Positions 1 through 6,488 of a DNA stretch of 10,673 nucleotides are shown one piece after another. Each line of letters begins with the position of its first letter. Within the stretch, counting starts at the first letter, position 1. The stretch is taken from NCBI GenBank assembly GCA_023427925.1, contig JAEYZS010000225.1, forward strand, positions 1 through 10,673, written 5' to 3'. The translations under genes and the position numbers were made by a program. The notes under the pieces were generated by a model. It saw nothing but the letters and a program-made list of their open reading frames with translations, was not told the DNA's origin and searched no databases. This DNA comes from Pseudomonadota bacterium (GTDB lineage: Bacteria > Bdellovibrionota > Bdellovibrionia > Bdellovibrionales > JAEYZS01).

Positions 1-584
1 GTCAAGAACTCGTGGGCCGGTCGCATTTTTGCCCTTCCAAACTCTTCTTTTGAAATTGGATTTTTTTGTCTTTCGACAAGGTCGGCAATCCTTTCAATCA
101 ATATAATTTTTTGGGCGAGAGAGCTTAAAGTTCCATTGGCGTTTATTAGGTTATGCTTCCTCAAAACTTCAATGTCGTTGTGACTTGCATACTTGTTGAG
201 TTCGTGAATAAGAAGGTCCATTTCAGAGTTTTTCTGCTTTCCAAAGTTTGCGTATAGCCTTTCCAAAAATGTGAGCCTGTTTTGATATCCTAAATTTCTC
301 AAATGATCTAAAGAATCCAGCTTTTCAAAGTCATGGATAAGTAGTTTCTCTCTAAGAATGTGTACAGGGACGTCTGAAAACAAGGTATCCCTATGTTTTT
401 GGTATAAATACATTCCCAATCGATATACATTATGAATGTGACTTGTCGTATGTGTCCTAAAATCCTCAAGACTATGGACATAACGAATGTCTTCTTTACC
501 CTTTAATGCAATTAACGAAAAAGATAAAAAAACCAGACATGTGTATAAAGATATATTTTTAAATGCACGCTTATTTGTTCTCAT
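1..584 (-). CDS. Exported HD-hydrolase-like protein, 3' end outside window
   Basis: Partial gene read leftward from ATG at 584-582, with 194 codons inside the window and no stop before position 1. Residues 8-27 form a hydrophobic segment after a basic start (MRTNKR), which suggests a signal peptide or anchor. The pattern H49 (in TSHIHNVYRLG), H84-D85 (LLIHDFEKL) and D168 (IERIADLVE) is spaced like the metal-binding H...HD...D of HD-superfamily phosphohydrolases. In that family the last Asp typically sits in an 'AD' helix, as here. HD domains usually cleave phosphomonoesters, nucleotides or cyclic dinucleotides, but the substrate cannot be told and an exported HD protein would be unusual. The start is fixed by a TAG two codons upstream. 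The only Shine-Dalgarno-like sequence (AGGGG) abuts the ATG, so initiation may be weak. The gene is divergent from the secreted operon at 836. The HD assignment is inference from motifs only. Confidence 0.6.
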   Translation of the reverse strand, partial: MRTNKRAFKNISLYTCLVFLSFSLIALKGKEDIRYVHSLEDFRTHTTSHIHNVYRLGMYLYQKHRDTLFSDVPVHILREKLLIHDFEKLDSLDHLRNLGYQNRLTFLERLYANFGKQKNSEMDLLIHELNKYASHNDIEVLRKHNLINANGTLSSLAQKIILIERIADLVERQKNPISKEEFGRAKMRPAHEFL

Positions 585-640
585 CCCCTAGGTTAGTAAA
601 ATAGCAATAAGTGTTCCCTTCATCTCAAAACAAGATTTCC

Positions 641-660
641 TGCAACAATGTTGCAACATT
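641..660. repeat. Overlapping perfect palindromes, possible operator
   Basis: AATGTTGCAACATT (647-660) is a perfect 14-bp palindrome. It overlaps a second perfect inverted repeat, TGCAACA-A-TGTTGCA (641-655), so the TGTTGCA-type half-site occurs three times in 20 bp. It lies about 60 bp upstream of the minus-strand start at 584 and upstream of the putative promoter of the operon. This is typical of a dimeric repressor or activator site, but I cannot assign a regulator. Confidence 0.4.
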
Positions 661-690
661 TTGGATGCCTAAAAGAAGGAGCGCTGACAA

Positions 691-719
691 TTTACGCTGA
701 CACGAGCAAACTGTATACA
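691..719 (+). promoter_or_regulatory. Candidate sigma-70 promoter of the secreted operon
   Basis: TTTACG (691-696; four of six consensus positions) and TATACA (714-719; five of six) are 17 bp apart. The direct repeat CGCTGACA (682-689 and 695-702, 13-bp period) overlaps and precedes the -35 element and could be an activator site. No other hexamer pair in the gap has such good spacing. The -10-like TATAAC at 812-817 would put the start inside the ribosome site. Confidence 0.3.
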
Positions 720-835
720 CATTGCTAGACTCAAATGGTTTGGCCTTGAGCATTTTGGCCAGCTCAAAACTAAAATAAGCCTTTGTAATCACTTGGTATC
801 GAGATGGCATTTATAACTAGGTAGAGGAGTGATTT

Positions 836-1402
836 ATGAAAGGTTTAGTAATTATAACGATAGCTTTATTTGGGGTTACATCAAACGCATCTGACTTAGT
901 TAAAAGAGTTGGATATTTAACGAAATCCGAAGAAAAAAGTTTTGTCGATCATACTATGCAATATAAGATTTCAAGTCCGCTTGAGATCCTATCAGGAGTT
1001 CGTGGGGCTTTAAAAAGTAAAGGCCCGATAACAATCATTGATACGACTTTCACTGATAAACAAAGACTTTCTATTTCTATTTCACGAAAGCAAAAAAGCC
1101 CGACATTCTTGCAGGTCGAGCTTGAAAGAGCTCCGCAAGATCTTATCTCAAAAGTTGAGGCCATTGTAAGAACGAGCCCTTGGGTCCACTCGAAAGAAAG
1201 AATTTCCAAATTCAAAAATCAGCTGACTGAAACAATTTATGCAGGTAATAAGTACATTTTAAAAATCAATTTAACAAAATATGGTCAACAGCTAGATGTC
1301 GCACAAGCAGAATCAGTTAATGATTTTATCAATTCTATCACCCGAGCAAATGTTGAAGATAGATTCGCTGTTGAATCATCCGAAGAAGCGGGTCAGTCAT
1401 GA
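836..1402 (+). CDS. Secreted protein, tandem family member 1
   Basis: 188-residue protein that I do not recognise. Residues 1-18 are a signal peptide, with likely cleavage after SNA. A basic helical module follows (about 20-60), then a strand pair, helix, strand pair and helix. The first strand region has F72-x-D74...L78 and the second is FLQVELE (91-97). These align by eye with F75-x-D77-G...L81 and YLRVELD (104-110) of member 6 and with FDG...RL (89-96) and HLRLAID (111-117) of member 2. The mature part has no cysteine. Unlike its neighbours it ends in an acidic tail (VESSEEAGQS) rather than an Arg/Pro tail. It heads the operon with a good Shine-Dalgarno (GAGGAG, six bases before ATG), and its stop overlaps the next start as ATGA. 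Probably periplasmic or exported; function unknown. Confidence 0.85.
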   Translation: MKGLVIITIALFGVTSNASDLVKRVGYLTKSEEKSFVDHTMQYKISSPLEILSGVRGALKSKGPITIIDTTFTDKQRLSISISRKQKSPTFLQVELERAPQDLISKVEAIVRTSPWVHSKERISKFKNQLTETIYAGNKYILKINLTKYGQQLDVAQAESVNDFINSITRANVEDRFAVESSEEAGQS

Positions 1403-1974
1403 AAAGTATCGCACTCTTATTAATTACACTATCAATAGTTTCTGATGCGGAAGCTGGAGGTAGCAAGTTTGCTCGAGGATTGTTCCAGAAACTTCCCGGA
1501 GTAAGGAAAGCGATCGATGTTCAAAATATAGATCGCAGCTTTCTTAATGCAGTCGGTTCGACAAGAAAAGAGCTTCAAGAGGCGGCAATTCAAAGCGCAC
1601 AAAGAGGAAAAGGAATCTTAGGCAACGGAGTTAGGTCAAGAGACATCTTAGAGGAATCACTCTTTGATGGTTCCGAGATCAGATTAAAGATTGTGTCATT
1701 TATGGGATTAAATGGAAAGCCAGAAACTCACCTGAGATTAGCAATAGACTCAGAGAATCCAAACATATTTAAAAATGCAGGTCGTGCTTTCGGAAAAACG
1801 GAAGAAGACTTTGTTGACGTAGGTTCACAAAAAGAGCTCGTTATTGAAATTGATGATTACAATAGATTTGAACTTGCTCCTCAAACTACAAAATTAGCTT
1901 CAGATATTGTTAGCGGGACTCTGCTCAATGCCGAGGTCATGCCATTTGAAGCCAAAAGAAGAATCCTGAGATAG
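1399..1974 (+). CDS. Secreted protein, tandem family member 2
   Basis: 191-residue unrecognised protein. The signal peptide is residues 1-19 (cleavage after AEA). The N-terminal module GLFQKLPGVRKAIDVQ (27-42) resembles the same place in members 3 (FLRRGTPIVSEIDVR) and 6 (VFGKLTKAERITP). A Gly-rich turn near 70-77 leads to FDG...RLKI (89-98) and HLRLAIDSEN (111-120), then a helix, a strand ELVIEID and a final helix. It has no cysteine and ends basic (AKRRILR). Its ATG overlaps the stop of member 1 by four bases and lacks a strong Shine-Dalgarno, so translation is probably coupled. Role unknown; exported with the rest of the operon. Confidence 0.85.
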   Translation: MKSIALLLITLSIVSDAEAGGSKFARGLFQKLPGVRKAIDVQNIDRSFLNAVGSTRKELQEAAIQSAQRGKGILGNGVRSRDILEESLFDGSEIRLKIVSFMGLNGKPETHLRLAIDSENPNIFKNAGRAFGKTEEDFVDVGSQKELVIEIDDYNRFELAPQTTKLASDIVSGTLLNAEVMPFEAKRRILR

Positions 1975-1983
1975 GAGAAAAAT

Positions 1984-2586
1984 ATGAAAGTCATATTAGC
2001 AGCTTTATTTTTAATTCTTACTGCCGGTGAAGCTCATGCTCTTACGAAAGGTGCAAGAACTGCAGTCGAGTCTTTTTTAAGGCGAGGAACTCCAATCGTG
2101 TCAGAAATAGATGTAAGGCAATCATTAAGAAGGGCTCACTTGAAATCTAGATCTTCAGCAGAAATTTCTGAATTTGCTGAAGTATTCAATACAAAGGATA
2201 GTTTTCCGTGGCATTACGCTGCTCATCTTGGAGTCAATTCTGCGACGTCGAAATCAGCAGGTCGAAGTGTGGAGCTTCTTATTACTGCAAGAAATATTTC
2301 TAGCACTCAAATAAGACGGATCGAGCGTGAGGTAATGGATCCTGATTGGTCGATCATCGGCGGCTTTAAAGTTTCAAGTGTCGGATTTGAAAAAGAAGGA
2401 AACAGAATCCATGTGTTGATAAAAATGGATAGAATTTCACAGGATAATCTCGATCATTTAAGAGGAATTCATAGAATCATCGAACAGACATTAAAAATCA
2501 CCGGTGATGTCAGGCAGTCAGTGGATTCTAAACTTCTAACAAGAAACCCTGTCCAACCGAGACAGTCTTTAAGAGCGAGACAATAG
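1984..2586 (+). CDS. Secreted protein, tandem family member 3
   Basis: 200-residue unrecognised protein with signal peptide 1-19 (cleavage after AHA). The basic helical module FLRRGTPIVSEIDVRQSL (about residues 31-48) shares the P-x-V...IDV pattern with member 2. The core is strand-rich: AAHLGV, SVELLITA, then a helix (SSTQIRRIEREV), a strand pair ending in RIHVLIKM, and a C-terminal helix. The tail is NPVQPRQSLRARQ, Arg/Pro-rich as in members 4-7. It has no cysteine. The start follows the previous stop by nine bases with TAGGAG six bases upstream, one of the better ribosome sites within the operon. The stop TAG shares its G with the GTG start of the next gene. Confidence 0.85.
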   Translation: MKVILAALFLILTAGEAHALTKGARTAVESFLRRGTPIVSEIDVRQSLRRAHLKSRSSAEISEFAEVFNTKDSFPWHYAAHLGVNSATSKSAGRSVELLITARNISSTQIRRIEREVMDPDWSIIGGFKVSSVGFEKEGNRIHVLIKMDRISQDNLDHLRGIHRIIEQTLKITGDVRQSVDSKLLTRNPVQPRQSLRARQ

Positions 2587-3212
2587 TGAAATCCATTGTA
2601 ATGATAACTTTCATTATGGTTCTCTTTTTAGCTTCAAGTGAAGCCAGATCTAGTTCCGTGGTGTTGGAGTCTAGTAGGCGTATTTCACGAGTGATAAGGC
2701 TCGGCCCTCAGGTCAATGCAGATGTATTACTAAAAAAATTTAATATTGGAATTAAAAAGACTCAAAAAGACGCATTGGAAAAATTAAGAAGAGAAAGAGG
2801 CTGGGGCGATGGCTATGTCAGGTCATTTGCTCCTGTCTTAAAAGATTTTAAACTTCCAAATGGCACAGATTTCAATATCCACGTGCTTACCGAAATTAAA
2901 AAATCCTCTCGAGTCGGATATTACACTAGTCAAACAACTGGAATATCAATTTCATCTAACACGGATAATGCTACATTTTTAAAAATTCTCGAAACCATGG
3001 GTGCTGAGAAAAGGACTATTCATTCAGTAACAAGAGATGGCGTAACGACCAGAACAGTGAACATTCCAGTAAGAAATGATTATGATTTAACAATAACTCG
3101 TATACGCCTTATCGACCTTGTAAAGAAACTCAATAATAGTGAAATAGGTGTTGATCTAGGCGATGCGGCGACCCGAACTCGTGTGCCCAATCGAACATCG
3201 GCGAGAAGGTAG
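2586..3212 (+). CDS. Secreted protein, tandem family member 4 (GTG start)
   Basis: 208-residue unrecognised protein. The GTG start is chosen because it gives the usual MKS-type signal peptide (1-20, cleavage after SEA) and overlaps the previous stop by one base (TAGTG). The next ATG (codon 6) would shorten the signal and leave it without its Lys. The N-module VIRLGPQVNADVLLKKF parallels members 3 and 5; VLLKKFNIG is close to VLKKKFATG of member 5. The core has NGTDFNIHVLTE, GISISSNT followed by a helix FLKILETMG, then TRTVNIPV and a last helix, matching member 5 element by element. No cysteine. The tail is RTRVPNRTSARR. Translation is probably coupled to member 3, as no clear Shine-Dalgarno is present. 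Confidence 0.83.
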   Translation: MKSIVMITFIMVLFLASSEARSSSVVLESSRRISRVIRLGPQVNADVLLKKFNIGIKKTQKDALEKLRRERGWGDGYVRSFAPVLKDFKLPNGTDFNIHVLTEIKKSSRVGYYTSQTTGISISSNTDNATFLKILETMGAEKRTIHSVTRDGVTTRTVNIPVRNDYDLTITRIRLIDLVKKLNNSEIGVDLGDAATRTRVPNRTSARR

Positions 3213-3215
3213 GAT

Positions 3216-3767
3216 ATGATCAAAACAGGTTTTGTCGTTATAATATTAACTCTGTCAGCTCAAATTGCGCATGCGAGCGTTTTAGACAAATTGGTGCGAC
3301 TATTCTTTAGGTCATCGGCATCGACGGAAGAAATGTTGCCAACGGTTCGAGTTTTAAAGAAAAAATTTGCAACCGGTTACTACTCAACAAGAGTCCGCGT
3401 AAACCAAGCCGCAAAGACTAATCCTAACCAAAACATTTCGGATTATGAATCTCTGGCAAATATTATCGTTGGTGAGAAAAATGTAACTGTGACAGTAGTT
3501 ACTCGAAAGTTTTCAAATAGTCCGGGGATTTATTCTGTGATTCATGTGGTGACTGATACGAAATCAGAAGAATTAATCGAAGTTATCATGTCAACTCTTG
3601 GTAAAGGACTAAACCCTTCTCAAAAGAAATTCGAACGTATTACCCGGATAGAAATTGCAATTAATGAACGGAGCGCTCCTTTTATACCGAGAAATTTGGA
3701 ATTGTTTTACAAAGGAATGGAAAATCATTTGATACGAACACTACCTAATGCAGGAAGACCTCGATGA
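3216..3767 (+). CDS. Secreted protein, tandem family member 5
   Basis: 183-residue unrecognised protein, the shortest of the six. Signal peptide 1-20 (cleavage after AHA). A helical module with VLKKKFATGYY is followed by a strand NVTVTVVTRK, a strand SVIHVVTDT leading into helix SEELIEVIMSTLGK, a strand TRIEIAIN and a final helix. The order and spacing match member 4 (GISISSNT...FLKILETMG...TRTVNIPV). No cysteine. The tail LIRTLPNAGRPR is basic and proline-containing. It starts three bases after the previous stop, with AAGG seven bases upstream, and its own stop overlaps the next start as ATGA. Function unknown. Confidence 0.84.
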   Translation: MIKTGFVVIILTLSAQIAHASVLDKLVRLFFRSSASTEEMLPTVRVLKKKFATGYYSTRVRVNQAAKTNPNQNISDYESLANIIVGEKNVTVTVVTRKFSNSPGIYSVIHVVTDTKSEELIEVIMSTLGKGLNPSQKKFERITRIEIAINERSAPFIPRNLELFYKGMENHLIRTLPNAGRPR

Positions 3768-4387
3768 AAAATATTTGGTTAATCATATTCTGTTTGTTTG
3801 TTTCTGTAAATAGCGAAGCGAAAACTCGTGTGGTGAAAGATGTGTTTGGAAAACTGACAAAAGCAGAGCGAATCACGCCGCACAATCTAAGAAATAGCAT
3901 GGAAGAAGCCGCTGATCATCTGCAAGATCCTTCTTTGATTTCAAAGCTTTTTTCAAAACAATCTGTAGAGATTTTTTCAGATCGCTTTGTTGATGGAGCA
4001 AGATTAAAATTCTCGTTATACAAAAGGAAATCGCGTATAAAGGTCTTTCACCGTGAGCAAAGCGAAAATATGTATCTAAGAGTTGAGCTTGATGGAATTG
4101 ATTACCACTATGCAGGGCAGCTGAGAGAGGCGTTGCCTAATTCGGTTTACTACGATGAAATCATAGATGGTGTTCAAGTTACGGTAGTGGAATCTGATAT
4201 ACTTAAAAACGTAAAGAGCATCGAAGATGAGCGTTTTAGACTCAGTCTTTCTAGCTCTGTTCTTTATGATTTTTACAAAATTTTGGCCAAGCGCCACGGT
4301 TCTATTCCGGAAGTGGCAGATGCCCTGAAGACCAGACCAAAATCTCGTCCAATAGTACCTCGACCTGTTTTGGTCAATGGTCAATAG
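3764..4387 (+). CDS. Secreted protein, tandem family member 6
   Basis: 207-residue unrecognised protein. Signal peptide 1-19 (cleavage after SEA); the only cysteine (C10) is inside it. The module VFGKLTKAERITPHNLR is followed by VEIFSDRFVDGARLKFSLY (68-86) and YLRVELD (104-110), the clearest match to member 1, then a helix, a strand pair (GVQVTVVES, FRLSLSSS) and a helix. The tail is strongly Arg/Pro-rich (KTRPKSRPIVPRPVLVNGQ). It overlaps member 5 by four bases. A 68-bp gap follows before the large seventh gene, the first real spacing in the operon. Members 1 and 6, the two ends of the array, look most alike in the core. Confidence 0.84.
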   Translation: MKNIWLIIFCLFVSVNSEAKTRVVKDVFGKLTKAERITPHNLRNSMEEAADHLQDPSLISKLFSKQSVEIFSDRFVDGARLKFSLYKRKSRIKVFHREQSENMYLRVELDGIDYHYAGQLREALPNSVYYDEIIDGVQVTVVESDILKNVKSIEDERFRLSLSSSVLYDFYKILAKRHGSIPEVADALKTRPKSRPIVPRPVLVNGQ

Positions 4388-4394
4388 TCTAATC

Positions 4395-4421
4395 TATACT
4401 TTAATTTTTAAACACTATACT
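4395..4421 (+). promoter_or_regulatory. Possible internal promoter, duplicated CTATACTT
   Basis: In the 68-bp gap before the large gene, the -10-like TATACT occurs twice (4395-4400 and 4416-4421), each inside CTATACTT and 21 bp apart. No good -35 hexamer accompanies either copy. An internal promoter would let the 541-aa protein be expressed apart from the six small ones. Weak evidence. Confidence 0.2.
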
Positions 4422-4455
4422 TAGATATTTCCTTTGGATTTCCGAAAAGATATCG

Positions 4456-6081
4456 ATGTTCTATCTAGTTGTATTTTTAATTTTTCAGATACTTCCAGCT
4501 GAGGCCTCAGGTCTTTCAAAATACAACCCATTTTGTCCAGGGAATGGTGCGCGGTGGGCAAATAACTTGCTTATGTCTGTGTCAGAATCCGAGGTGCATC
4601 CCTATAGAGAAATTTGTGAGCCTATAGATTATGAAAATAAAATCATCTTAAGCGCGAAATCAAATTCTGAAAATATGAATTTCAATATTTATATTAAAAA
4701 CTTACCTGAAAAAACTCCGGGAGGCTCGTCCATCAGGGAGTTTTTTGCAGATTTGAGAGCGAATATCAAAGCAAAGATTTCAAAGGAGCGAGCAAAGGTA
4801 AAGGAAGCCTTAAAGTGTATTGAAACCAAAAGTATGGATGAGTGTATCTTGGTACCCAGAGAAACGTTTTTGATCTATGAAAAAGATGAAGATTGGGATT
4901 ACAAATTCTCGGATGTAATTCGCGATGCACGCTATAGTCTAATAATGGCTTCACGTCCTACGAGCTCCCTTGGGAAGCTTCGAGACGTTCCTGGACGACT
5001 TAACACTTCGATGGATAGCAAAGGTGTGTACAAAAAGATTCCATGGGCCGCTCCAAGTCGAGAAGAGATCGAAGATGCAACTAGAACACTGAATTCGCAC
5101 TACCAATCCGCTCAAGAAATGATTTCTCCTGAGTATAGTCGAATTTCTGATTGGCGTACTGAATTGGAAAATAGGCAAGAGGAGCTGAAGCGAAGTTCTA
5201 AAAACAATTCGGAAGCTCAAGCTCGCCTTGATATGGAATTTGACCAACTTCGATTACAAGAAGCAAAGATGAGATCGTTTTACAATCCTAACAATACGAA
5301 GCATAGGACCGATATGAGAAGTTTGGTCAATGCAAAACGTCAGCTTCATCATAGTTTGTATGTGATGTTGATGGGATACCATCCAACTCTTCAATTTATT
5401 CAGAGTGAAAATCCGTCAAAGAGTGAGTTAAAGAACGCGCTCAATCAGACTTTAGCGGCATTAGATGAAGAGGAAAAAGAATTAGAAAAAAATACTTCGA
5501 GCTTAGATGCCGAAATGAATTTAGATTTAACAAACCTCATTCTTTATCGAGCAGAGGTTCAAGATGTCTTGTTAAAAAAAGACAAATACTGCGGACTTAT
5601 ACGAGATCTCGAGCAGTTGAGAAAAGCAAAGGATCTTGGTTTTGAAGCTTCGATTGCATTACCTCTGTTGGCGGCTTCAGTTCTTGCACCATATGCGGCA
5701 ACTCCGATTCGAGCGGCGGCCCTAACACTTGCGGGTGTGGCGAATGCAGGCGGAAGTGTTGCAATCGGTCTTAAGAATCAACGTGAAATCGATCGATCAA
5801 GTTACCAAGTCGTAGCAAGGCTCAATAACCAAAACGAAGGTGAATATTTAAAGGATAGATTTACTCACCTCAATGATCTTGCCTTCGACAGAGATGTTGA
5901 ATACGTCTTGGGGGTTGCGGGTGCCGGCCATTTGACGGCAGGAGCTGTATTCTCGAGGATAGGTGGTTTTTTAACGGCTAAAAGTTATAGAAGTATTGCA
6001 AGAAAATACCGTGACAGCTATATCGATCCTGATCTTTTCACGCGCCGCCCGTTGCGCCGCGCAGCCCCACCAAATCCATAG
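4456..6081 (+). CDS. Large exported coiled-coil protein with hydrophobic hairpin
   Basis: 541-residue protein that I do not recognise. Signal peptide 1-17 (cleavage after AEA). The N-terminal region has cysteines C27, C54, C121 and C130, possibly two disulfides. Long Glu/Lys/Gln-rich helices follow at roughly 205-275 and 325-395, likely coiled coil, the second ending near C379. Residues 396-439 are Ala/Gly/Leu-rich and hydrophobic with a proline break (LAPYAATPIR), like a membrane-inserting helical hairpin. Another Gly/Ala-rich stretch lies near YVLGVAGAGHLTAGAVF. The C-terminus is Arg/Pro-rich (TRRPLRRAAPPNP), as in members 2-6. The ribosome site is weak (GAAAAG). It closes the operon 68 bp after member 6, so it may be the scaffold or membrane partner of the small proteins. 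That role is inference. Confidence 0.85.
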   Translation: MFYLVVFLIFQILPAEASGLSKYNPFCPGNGARWANNLLMSVSESEVHPYREICEPIDYENKIILSAKSNSENMNFNIYIKNLPEKTPGGSSIREFFADLRANIKAKISKERAKVKEALKCIETKSMDECILVPRETFLIYEKDEDWDYKFSDVIRDARYSLIMASRPTSSLGKLRDVPGRLNTSMDSKGVYKKIPWAAPSREEIEDATRTLNSHYQSAQEMISPEYSRISDWRTELENRQEELKRSSKNNSEAQARLDMEFDQLRLQEAKMRSFYNPNNTKHRTDMRSLVNAKRQLHHSLYVMLMGYHPTLQFIQSENPSKSELKNALNQTLAALDEEEKELEKNTSSLDAEMNLDLTNLILYRAEVQDVLLKKDKYCGLIRDLEQLRKAKDLGFEASIALPLLAASVLAPYAATPIRAAALTLAGVANAGGSVAIGLKNQREIDRSSYQVVARLNNQNEGEYLKDRFTHLNDLAFDRDVEYVLGVAGAGHLTAGAVFSRIGGFLTAKSYRSIARKYRDSYIDPDLFTRRPLRRAAPPNP

Positions 6082-6109
6082 ACAATCATATAACTTCTAT
6101 GAATATAAT
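6079..6109 (+). promoter_or_regulatory. Promoter of the DUF6491 gene
   Basis: TAGACA (6079-6084; five of six) and TATAAT (6104-6109; perfect) lie upstream of the small gene, with a 19-bp spacer that is longer than ideal. The -35 element begins on the stop codon of the preceding large gene. The good -10 suggests separate transcription of the small gene. Confidence 0.45.
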
Positions 6110-6132
6110 TTTATGTCTTCAAAACATAAAAT
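6108..6132 (+). repeat. 9-bp perfect inverted repeat before the ribosome site
   Basis: ATTTTATGT (6108-6116) and ACATAAAAT (6124-6132) form a perfect AT-rich stem around a 7-nt loop, ending two bases before the GGGGAGG Shine-Dalgarno. It could be a weak terminator for the upstream operon, an operator at the transcription start, or a 5' hairpin. It is too AT-rich to call a strong terminator. Confidence 0.35.
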
Positions 6133-6145
6133 CGGGGAGGATTCT

Positions 6146-6454
6146 ATGAAAATATTTTTCGTGGCGCTGGTTGTTTTGTTCGCGCAAACATCATTTGCAG
6201 CAAACGATTGTATCAGAACTCATGCAATCAGAAATTACACAGTAATTAATAACTCGACGTTGGAAATCCGAGCTGGGCGAGACACTTACATAATGGATGT
6301 AGGCTATTGTCATGAATTGCCATGGGCCCGCAGAATTGCATTTGAGTCTTTCAGCGGCTCTCGAGTGTGCAGAGGTGACAAATTGTTGGTGTTGGATTCG
6401 TTCTCAGACTACGTAAAGCAACGTTGCCACATCTTCAATATCAAAAAAAGGTGA
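6146..6454 (+). CDS. Periplasmic DUF6491-family protein
   Basis: 102-residue exported protein. The start at 6146 is chosen over in-frame ATGs further upstream (from 5996) because it gives a clean signal peptide (MKIFFVALVV...SFA, residues 1-18) and has a strong Shine-Dalgarno GGGGAGG (6134-6140) five bases away. The upstream extension would also overlap the large gene. The mature part shows the DUF6491 layout: DCI near the start, a short strand pair, TYIMDVGYCHEL, an amphipathic stretch, and RVCRGDKLLV, ending in CHIFNI. Its four cysteines (22, 55, 75, 94) could form two disulfides in the periplasm. No biochemical role is known to me for DUF6491. It has its own promoter and is followed by a terminator, so it is probably not part of the secreted operon. 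Confidence 0.8.
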   Translation: MKIFFVALVVLFAQTSFAANDCIRTHAIRNYTVINNSTLEIRAGRDTYIMDVGYCHELPWARRIAFESFSGSRVCRGDKLLVLDSFSDYVKQRCHIFNIKKR

Positions 6455-6466
6455 GCCGCACCTTTT
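6446..6466. terminator. Short hairpin overlapping the DUF6491 stop
   Basis: AAAAGGTG (6446-6453) and CACCTTTT (6459-6466) are a perfect 8-bp stem with a 5-nt loop; the stop codon TGA straddles stem and loop. The A and T tracts on the two sides give a bidirectional, terminator-like shape, but only four GC-containing pairs form the core. An alternative, mutually exclusive stem is GCCGC (6455-6459) with GCGGC (6472-6476). Confidence 0.4.
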
Positions 6467-6488
6467 GTCTAGCGGCACGTCATTCGAA

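Larger units (their letters stand above)
585..835. promoter_or_regulatory. Divergent intergenic regulatory region
   Basis: This 251-bp gap separates the leftward HD-like gene from the rightward secreted operon, so it must hold promoters for both. It contains a perfect 14-bp palindrome at 647-660 and an 8-bp direct repeat at 682-689 and 695-702. A plausible sigma-70 promoter for the operon is TTTACG (691-696), 17 bp, TATACA (714-719), giving a leader of about 110 nt. The first gene has a good Shine-Dalgarno (GAGGAG, 824-829) six bases before its ATG. The minus-strand ORF at 810-625 is not convincing as a gene. Confidence 0.45.

Noticed and set aside
625-810. 61-codon minus-strand ORF in the divergent gap
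   Set aside because: No Shine-Dalgarno on the minus strand (the sequence upstream of its ATG is pyrimidine-rich), no domain, and it overlaps the palindrome and likely promoter of the operon.
812-817. TATAAC as the -10 of the secreted operon
   Set aside because: Transcription would start near 824, inside the Shine-Dalgarno of the first gene, and there is no matching -35.
949-1215. Minus-strand ORFs inside the secreted operon and other genes (949-1215, 4076-4384, 4766-4954, 4951-5247, 7628-7825, 8401-8667, 9837-10055, 10171-10359)
   Set aside because: All lie opposite well-supported genes, lack ribosome sites and show no domain or signal character; they are shadows of the coding strand.
5996-6145. 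Longer N-terminus for the DUF6491 protein
   Set aside because: It would overlap the large upstream gene and hide a clear signal peptide; the ATG at 6146 has a strong ribosome site and fits the family.
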